Assembly (NCBI GenBank): GCA_002383665.1
Contig: DFZI01000101.1
Location: 794-12,492, forward strand
Source: Dehalococcoidia bacterium UBA4060
GTDB taxonomy: Bacteria; Chloroflexota; Dehalococcoidia; GIF9; UBA5629
Direction of reading: 5' to 3'
DNA length: 11,699 nucleotides
The translations under genes and the position numbers were made by a program. Shown here piece after piece: positions 7,459-11,699 of this stretch (the stretch's first letter is position 1; every line of letters starts with the position of its first letter). The notes under the pieces were generated by a model that saw only the letters and a program-made list of their open reading frames with translations, ran no database searches and was not told the origin of the DNA.

Positions 7459-7869
7459 ATGTCAGCAGAGATCGAAAACCTGAGAGATCTGGAAAGAACA
7501 GAGCCGGTAGCAGCATTTTTAAATATGAAGCTGGTCGAGCTGTCCCCCGGCCATGCCAGGGTGAGCATGGCAATGAAACCAGAGTATATTAATTTTAACG
7601 GCATGATTTTCGGCGGCATCATCTCGGCGGTGGTCGACCAGGCCTTTGCCTATGCGACCAACTCCGTTATTTCACCCAACGTAGCTTCACAGCTCAACAT
7701 CCATTTCATTGCCTCAGCCGCGGTGGGTGACACTCTCACAGCCGAATGCAACGTAGTGAAAAGCGGCAGGCGCGTGTGCATCTCAGAGATGCGCGTAACC
7801 GACCAGAAGGGACGAGTCATAGCTATCTGCACAGGCACCACCATACCAGTAGACAGGAAGATAGCCTGA
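7459..7869 (+). CDS. PaaI-type hotdog-fold thioesterase
   Basis: This 136-residue protein has the length and order of the PaaI/4HBT single-hotdog family. An N-terminal helix includes PVAAFLNMKLVEL, followed by the active-site loop INFNGMIFGGIISAVVDQAFAYATNS around residues 44-69. Asp60 is the candidate catalytic acid. Strands follow (QLNIHFIASAAVGDTL, then RVCISEMRVTD, then GRVIAICTGTT). Such enzymes hydrolyse acyl-CoA thioesters in the cytoplasm as dimers or tetramers. The usual HGG of the loop is FGG here (Phe51), so the conserved His is missing. A GAGGA (7443-7447) lies 11 bases before the ATG at 7459, a slightly long Shine-Dalgarno spacing. The start is divergent from the surface-protein gene, with a 95-base intergenic region holding AT-rich candidates such as TATGAT at 7409 but no firm promoter. 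The substrate is unknown. Confidence 0.86.
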   Translation: MSAEIENLRDLERTEPVAAFLNMKLVELSPGHARVSMAMKPEYINFNGMIFGGIISAVVDQAFAYATNSVISPNVASQLNIHFIASAAVGDTLTAECNVVKSGRRVCISEMRVTDQKGRVIAICTGTTIPVDRKIA

Positions 7870-7947
7870 TCTACTGGCCTCATGAACATGGCTATCATAC
7901 TTGAAAATATTCCATATCTGGTTAAAATCGAATATAGCGGCTGAAAC

Positions 7948-8262
7948 ATGAGAAAGGTAAAAATACTTTTTACGGATATACACACACCTGAATACCATGA
8001 AAAAAATCCGTTCAGGGAGGGATTTGAGTGGGGAAAGAAGGTGATCCTTGATCTGTGTGTCGACGTCGACCTGGATGATATGTTCAATATCTATATCGAC
8101 CAGCCTGAGAAACGCGTCAGGAACGGTCGCATCATCAAATTCAGCGAGTTTGCCATGGAGTATTTGGAGAAGGAGCAGAAAAAGCAGCGCCAGCAGCAGG
8201 CTGCCGGCAGTGAACCAACATCTGTAAATCCAGCAGATACCGCTTACCCGGCTAACACCTAA
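7948..8262 (+). CDS. Hypothetical protein, 104 residues
   Basis: I do not recognise this protein. The N-terminal two thirds look like a small alpha/beta domain: VKILFTDIHTP, an aromatic and charged stretch (EKNPFREGFEWGKK), then an acidic strand-like segment (VILDLCVDVDLDDMFNIYID). The C-terminus is charged and then low-complexity (EYLEKEQKKQRQQQAAG, followed by a Thr/Pro/Ala-rich tail), probably helix followed by disorder. It has no signal peptide or membrane segment. The ATG at 7948 follows the thioesterase stop by 78 bases and has no clear Shine-Dalgarno. Its TAA is only 11 bases before the GGAGG that precedes the broken HerA-like ATPase, so the two genes were probably once an operon. A 181-residue frame covers it on the other strand. 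The plus frame is preferred because it fits the strand and spacing of its neighbours. Confidence 0.55.
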   Translation: MRKVKILFTDIHTPEYHEKNPFREGFEWGKKVILDLCVDVDLDDMFNIYIDQPEKRVRNGRIIKFSEFAMEYLEKEQKKQRQQQAAGSEPTSVNPADTAYPANT

Positions 8263-8270
8263 TAAATTAA

Positions 8271-8285
8271 ATGGAGGCAGGGCAG
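8271..8285 (+). other. Shine-Dalgarno followed by the inferred deletion junction of the ATPase gene
   Basis: GGAGG at 8273-8277 is the best ribosome-binding sequence in this part of the window, but no start codon in the ATPase frame lies 5-12 bases after it. Family-like ATPase sequence (RAEDFLPW) begins in mid-protein at 8279. The join carries a tandem GGCAG-GGCAG (8276-8285), which would suit deletion between short direct repeats. The breakpoint is inferred from protein homology remembered for the family, not from an alignment. Confidence 0.5.
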
Positions 8286-10489
8286 AGGATTTTCTTCCCT
8301 GGATCAACGAGGATGATGCCCGCCGCAAAGGTCTTTCCCCGCAGGATTTTGCTGCAAAGCAGGCTGATCTCTGGAAAAACGGCCTGGCTTCATGGGGGCA
8401 AAGCGGTGAACGTATAGCACGCCTGAGGCAGGCAGCTGATTTCGTTATCTACACACCGGGCAGCACGGCCGGCTTGCCCGTATCCATACTCAAGTCATTC
8501 GCTGCGCCTCCAGCTTCATTGCTGGAAGACAGCGAGTTGCTCAGAGATCGTATTATGTCAACAGCTACAAGCCTGCTGGGGCTGCTGGGCAAGGATGTTG
8601 ATCCCATCAAGAGCAGGGAACATATCCTGATCTCCACCATTCTGGATATTGCCTGGCGGCAGGGGCAGGACCTTGACCTGGCCGCCCTCATCAACCAGAT
8701 CCAGAACCCTCCGGTAAACAAGATCGGCGTCATGGACCTCGATTCCTTCTTCCCCGCCAGGGACCGCTTTGAGCTGGCACTGGCTCTCAACAACCTGCTG
8801 GCTGCACCCGGATTTAGCGCCTGGATGGAGGGGGAGGCGCTCGATATCGGGCAGATACTTTACGGCCCCGGCGGAAAGCCCCGCATGGCGATTTTCTCTA
8901 TCGCCCACCTGAGCGACTCCGAGCGCATGTTTTTCGTATCCCTGCTGCTTAACCAGGTGCTGGCCTGGATGCGTCAGCAACCCGGCACCACCAGCCTGCG
9001 CGCCATGCTCTATATGGACGAGATTTTCGGCTACTTTCCACCCGTGTCCAATCCACCATCTAAACAACCTTTGCTTACATTATTAAAACAGGCACGCGCC
9101 TACGGACTGGGTATTTTGCTGGCCACACAAAACCCGGTCGACCTCGATTATAAAGGCCTATCCAACACCGGCACCTGGCTGATAGGACGCCTGCAAACCG
9201 AGCGCGACAAGAGCCGGCTTCTGGAAGGACTGGAAGGCGCTGCTGCAGCACAGAGCACAAAATTTGACCGCCAGGCTATGGAAGAGATATTGGCTGGACT
9301 GGGAAACCGTATCTTCCTTATGAACAACGTCCATGAAGACAATCCCGTAATTTTCGAATCACGCTGGGCTATGTCCTATCTCAGGGGCCCTCTTACCCGC
9401 ACCCAGATCAAGGTCCTGATGGACCCTGTCAGGACGCAGGTTACAGCCTCAACCACTGCTATGCGACCTCCCACACCTCAAGTGGCCTCACTATCACAAC
9501 CTGCACAGAAAGCACTGACAGAGTCCGCTACAGCTCCGGCAGAATCGCAGCCGGTCTTACCTCCTGATGTCCCACAGTTCTTCGTGCCTACCCGGGGCAC
9601 CCGGCCGGAGTGCAACATCCTGTATAAACCGGCCATACTGGGATCGGCACAGGTACGTTTTAACGATGTCAAGTCCGGCATCGACACAACTGAAGAGGTC
9701 ACCGCTTACACCGAGATAACCGACGACCCTGTGCCGGTCAACTGGGACAATGCACAGGATGCCAGCTTCAACATGTCCGACCTGGAAAAAGCACCGCAGA
9801 GTCAGGCTACATTCAGCTCGTTACCCTCAATCGCAAGTAAATCCAAAAGCTACGACATGTGGAACAGAGATTTTATAACATGGCTTTACGGCAGCAAGAA
9901 ATTTGAACTCCTAAAAAGCCCGACCTACAAGCAGTTCGCCAGGCCTGGGGAGTCAGAGCGGGATTTCAGGATCAGGTTATCACAGAGTGTAAGGGAACAG
10001 CGTGACGAGATGGCAGAAAAGCTCCGTCAGAAATATCAGTCCAGAATTGCTACCCTCAATGAACAGATGCGCAAAGCCCAGCAGGCGGTGGACCGGGAGG
10101 CTGATCAGCAGAAGCAGCAGCAAATGCAGACAATGGTCAATGTGGGCGCTACACTCCTGGGAGCATTTGTAGGACGCAAGATCAGCACCGGTACCGTGGG
10201 AAGGGCTTCAACTACTGTGCGCAGCGCCGGCAGGATCATGAAGGAAAAGCAGGATGTTGAACGCGCCCAGGACACCGTTGCTGCCTATCAGCAGAGGCTG
10301 GAAGAGCTGGAAAAGGAATTTAAGGCCGAAACCGATGAGCTGACCTCCAAGACTGACCCCAACCTTGAGGAATTGCAGAGAATAACGCTACGTCCTGCGA
10401 AGAAGGACATCACCGTGAAGCTGGTAGCACTGGCCTGGTTGCCCTACTGGCAGATGCCGGACAGGAGTACGCTGCCCGCCTGGCAATAA
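8279..10489 (+). CDS. HerA-like ATPase, 5'-truncated (Walker A lost), probable pseudogene
   Basis: An open frame of about 736 residues matches a HerA/FtsK-like ATPase family, but the first roughly 100 residues, with Walker A and the following IDPKGD strand, are missing. The frame has no stop back to 8228. Numbering from the TTG at 8474, the first late start of any use, Walker B is LYMDE (179-183), followed by KQARAYGLGILLATQNPVD (205-223) and GRLQTERDK (238-246), a candidate sensor/arginine-finger segment. A Pro/Ala-rich linker covers about 320-365. A second domain then holds FFVPTRG, RPGESERDFRIRL (490-502), a coiled coil (about 505-552), a Gly-rich motif VNVGATLLGAFVGRK (555-569) and another coiled coil (590-630). 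Without Walker A it should not bind ATP normally. ATG 8555 is an alternative start. There are no frameshifts or stops after the junction, so the break is recent, still used in part, or an assembly join. Confidence 0.78.
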   Translation, partial: RAEDFLPWINEDDARRKGLSPQDFAAKQADLWKNGLASWGQSGERIARLRQAADFVIYTPGSTAGLPVSILKSFAAPPASLLEDSELLRDRIMSTATSLLGLLGKDVDPIKSREHILISTILDIAWRQGQDLDLAALINQIQNPPVNKIGVMDLDSFFPARDRFELALALNNLLAAPGFSAWMEGEALDIGQILYGPGGKPRMAIFSIAHLSDSERMFFVSLLLNQVLAWMRQQPGTTSLRAMLYMDEIFGYFPPVSNPPSKQPLLTLLKQARAYGLGILLATQNPVDLDYKGLSNTGTWLIGRLQTERDKSRLLEGLEGAAAAQSTKFDRQAMEEILAGLGNRIFLMNNVHEDNPVIFESRWAMSYLRGPLTRTQIKVLMDPVRTQVTASTTAMRPPTPQVASLSQPAQKALTESATAPAESQPVLPPDVPQFFVPTRGTRPECNILYKPAILGSAQVRFNDVKSGIDTTEEVTAYTEITDDPVPVNWDNAQDASFNMSDLEKAPQSQATFSSLPSIASKSKSYDMWNRDFITWLYGSKKFELLKSPTYKQFARPGESERDFRIRLSQSVREQRDEMAEKLRQKYQSRIATLNEQMRKAQQAVDREADQQKQQQMQTMVNVGATLLGAFVGRKISTGTVGRASTTVRSAGRIMKEKQDVERAQDTVAAYQQRLEELEKEFKAETDELTSKTDPNLEELQRITLRPAKKDITVKLVALAWLPYWQMPDRSTLPAWQ

Positions 10490-10510
10490 AACCACGGCTC
10501 TTTTTATCAG

Positions 10511-10550
10511 GAATTCAGGATAATAACCTCTGAAAAACAGCTCTGAATTC
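10511..10550. repeat. Small inverted repeat between convergent genes
   Basis: GAATTCAG (10511-10518) and CTGAATTC (10543-10550) form an 8-base-pair perfect inverted repeat around a 24-base loop, in the gap where the ATPase and rhomboid genes converge. It has no following T-run and is AT-rich, so it is at best a weak bidirectional terminator or mRNA end structure. Confidence 0.25.
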
Positions 10551-10570
10551 TCAGTATGGTTATAGGAAGC

Positions 10571-11203
10571 TCACATAATACGACGGTGACTGCGCCGCAG
10601 GTACCAGCCTGCTGCCAGGCCAAAGAGAAGTCCACCCAGGTGCCCCTGCCAGGAAACATTCGGCATGAGCGCCATGATCAGGAAACCGACCACAATGGCC
10701 ACCCATAATGGCATGGGTGCCGGTATGGGAAATATGAAAACCTTGAGCTTCGGCACCAGCATGGTCAGCACGCCACCAAGAGCAAAGACCGCACCAGAAG
10801 CACCGATCGTTAAATAATAGGGCGGAAAGGATAGAAGCAGGACGAAAATGCCCGCCACCAACCCTCCCACCAGATAAACAGTCAAAAAAGTCTTTACACC
10901 AGTGATATTTTTGAGGAAGCTGCCAAAAAAGTACAGCGTCACCATGTTGGCGAGCAAATGCAGGAAGTCCTGGTGCGTGAACATATAAGTGAATATTGTC
11001 CACGGCGCGTTGATAAACGTTGCCCTGCCCAGTGCCAGGTACCTGATAAGCGAAACATCCGTCAGCGAGAAAATATGGATTGCCAGGTAAACAAGCACAT
11101 TGATAATGATGAGGATGATGACAGGTATAAGCTCACCTTCGCGTGACCTGTATGACACTATCCCATAATCTCCACTAATATTGCGATCGATATCATAATT
11201 CAC
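10571..11203 (-). CDS. Rhomboid-family intramembrane serine protease
   Basis: This 210-residue polytopic membrane protein has the rhomboid signature. HQDFLHLLANM holds His77, His82 and Asn86 of helix 2. GASGAVFAL holds the nucleophile Ser136. GHLGGLLFG holds the catalytic His188. Six membrane helices are visible (about 25-47, 68-96, 103-125, 131-149, 165-181 and 186-202), after a short polar N-terminus and before a basic RRSHRR tail. Rhomboids cut single-pass membrane proteins inside the bilayer through a Ser/His dyad. The start is uncertain. The GTG at 11203 directly abuts AGAGAGGT, leaving almost no spacing, and a GTG at codon 16 is an alternative. No ATG is available before helix 2. It lies 29 bases after the metallo-beta-lactamase-fold gene in the same direction, so the two may be co-transcribed. 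The substrate is unknown. The anchored surface protein is single-pass, but nothing links them. Confidence 0.92.
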   Translation of the reverse strand: MNYDIDRNISGDYGIVSYRSREGELIPVIILIIINVLVYLAIHIFSLTDVSLIRYLALGRATFINAPWTIFTYMFTHQDFLHLLANMVTLYFFGSFLKNITGVKTFLTVYLVGGLVAGIFVLLLSFPPYYLTIGASGAVFALGGVLTMLVPKLKVFIFPIPAPMPLWVAIVVGFLIMALMPNVSWQGHLGGLLFGLAAGWYLRRSHRRIM

Positions 11204-11232
11204 ACCTCTCTGATCTTTAATATCAGAGATTA

Positions 11233-11699
11233 TCAGTTAAGCGTATAATAAATCAAGCCATCTCTGTGATACTTGTTAACCTTGCCCTTATGCTCCAGGA
11301 ATTGCAGATGTGCCAAGGTCTCACCTACAGCAAACCACTTCTGGCCAATAGGGAAATCTTCCCACTCACGGAACTCGATCTTCCAGGTGATATGAGGAGC
11401 TACTTCGTAGGCAGTCTTATCACCTATCTGCAAAGCAGTGATCACCTCTTCCAGCCTGTTGCGATGATGTTGCTTTAGCTCCTCGACACGGCCAACTAAA
11501 CTGTTCCGGGCAGAGCGGTGACCGGGCAAAACCATTTCCACGGGCAAAGCACTAACCTTTTTAAGGCTGGCAAGGTAATCTCCCAGTGAATCCTGCTTTG
11601 TCTTCCAGTTTGATATATTGGGGGTGATATCAAAAAGTACATGGTCGCCTGAGAAAAAAATCTTCTTGTTCTTATCATACAAACAAACATGTCCGGGAG
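11233..11699 (-). CDS. Metallo-beta-lactamase-fold hydrolase, C-terminal part (cut by window edge)
   Basis: The frame enters from the right edge as PGHVCLYDKNKKIFF, which is the strand normally following the third zinc motif, and continues to a TGA at 11235-11233. The following GDHVLF carries the bridging Asp ligand, and VLPGHRS carries the last zinc-binding His. The N-terminal HxHxDH motif would lie outside the window. After the hydrolase domain comes a C-terminal helical region (about 150-240 bases from the end) with HHRNRLEEVITAL and FAVGETLAHLQFLEHKGKV. This resembles the winged-helix tail of the LACTB2-like branch. Such enzymes hydrolyse thioesters, phosphodiesters or lactones, and the branch includes endoribonuclease-like members. 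The substrate is unknown. The apparent TTG start at 11682 is internal, because the family sequence continues upstream of it. The rhomboid gene follows 29 bases downstream. Confidence 0.85.
   Translation of the reverse strand, partial: PGHVCLYDKNKKIFFSGDHVLFDITPNISNWKTKQDSLGDYLASLKKVSALPVEMVLPGHRSARNSLVGRVEELKQHHRNRLEEVITALQIGDKTAYEVAPHITWKIEFREWEDFPIGQKWFAVGETLAHLQFLEHKGKVNKYHRDGLIYYTLN

Noticed and set aside
7783..8328. 181-residue minus-strand frame over the thioesterase end and the 104-residue gene
   Set aside because: Its start lies inside the HerA-like coding region and its end inside the well-supported thioesterase gene. The composition looks like a reverse-strand shadow and no domain is visible.
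8271..8416. ATG at 8271 as a small gene of about 48 codons
   Set aside because: It overlaps the ATPase coding frame in another register and is Arg/Lys-rich without any domain. The GGAGG lies inside it rather than before it.
8558..9067. 169-residue minus-strand frame within the ATPase gene
   Set aside because: It is antisense to conserved ATPase motifs including Walker B and has no recognisable domain.
10490..10570. Rho-independent terminator between the convergent ATPase and rhomboid genes
   Set aside because: The only hairpin has an AT-rich 8-base stem, a 24-base loop and no T-run after it.
10560..11003. 147-residue minus-strand frame within the rhomboid gene
   Set aside because: It is another frame of the same strand. 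The rhomboid frame has all catalytic motifs and predicted helices.
11496..11690. Separate 64-residue minus-strand gene starting with ATG near the right edge
   Set aside because: The neighbouring frame carries the metallo-beta-lactamase motifs PGH, GDH and PGHRS continuously to the edge, so this one is a shadow.
1..11699. CRISPR array, tRNA, insertion sequence or phage genes
   Set aside because: No regularly spaced repeats, cloverleaf, transposase or terminal inverted repeats were seen. The annotated genes fill nearly all of the window.

Overview
The window looks like chromosome from an anaerobic, Dehalococcoidia-like member of the Chloroflexota. This is an inference from gene content. The main clues are a very large secreted Asp-box/fibronectin-III protein with a single C-terminal membrane anchor ending in a short basic tail, an archaeal-type thymidylate synthase, a DUF89 (ARMT1-like) protein, and a HerA-like ATPase of a type I associate with Chloroflexota and Actinobacteria. 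I see no rRNA, tRNA, CRISPR array, insertion sequence or phage gene.

Layout. (a) 1-932: the C-terminal tail of a membrane protein (+, cut by the left edge) converges on an archaeal-type thymidylate synthase homologue (-). (b) 933-1033: a divergent promoter region, from which a HAD-superfamily hydrolase (+, 1034-1729) is read rightward. Both genes appear to have leaderless or nearly leaderless mRNAs. (c) 1797-7363: three minus-strand genes in transcription order, namely a 1233-residue surface protein, a DUF89/ARMT1-like protein and a radical SAM enzyme. The last has its own extended -10 element. (d) 7459-10489: a plus-strand run of a PaaI-type hotdog thioesterase, an unrecognised 104-residue protein and a HerA-like ATPase. 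The ATPase has lost its N-terminal Walker A segment at a junction near 8278, immediately after a good Shine-Dalgarno sequence. (e) 10571-11699: a rhomboid intramembrane serine protease and the C-terminal part of a metallo-beta-lactamase-fold hydrolase, both on the minus strand. The hydrolase runs off the right edge.

Most genes look like housekeeping or metabolite-handling functions rather than one dedicated system. The points most worth checking are the ATPase truncation (real deletion or assembly join), the leaderless divergent promoters, the cysteine-rich surface protein, and family-typical catalytic residues missing from the HAD and hotdog enzymes. I found no convincing evidence of a new defence or mobile system.
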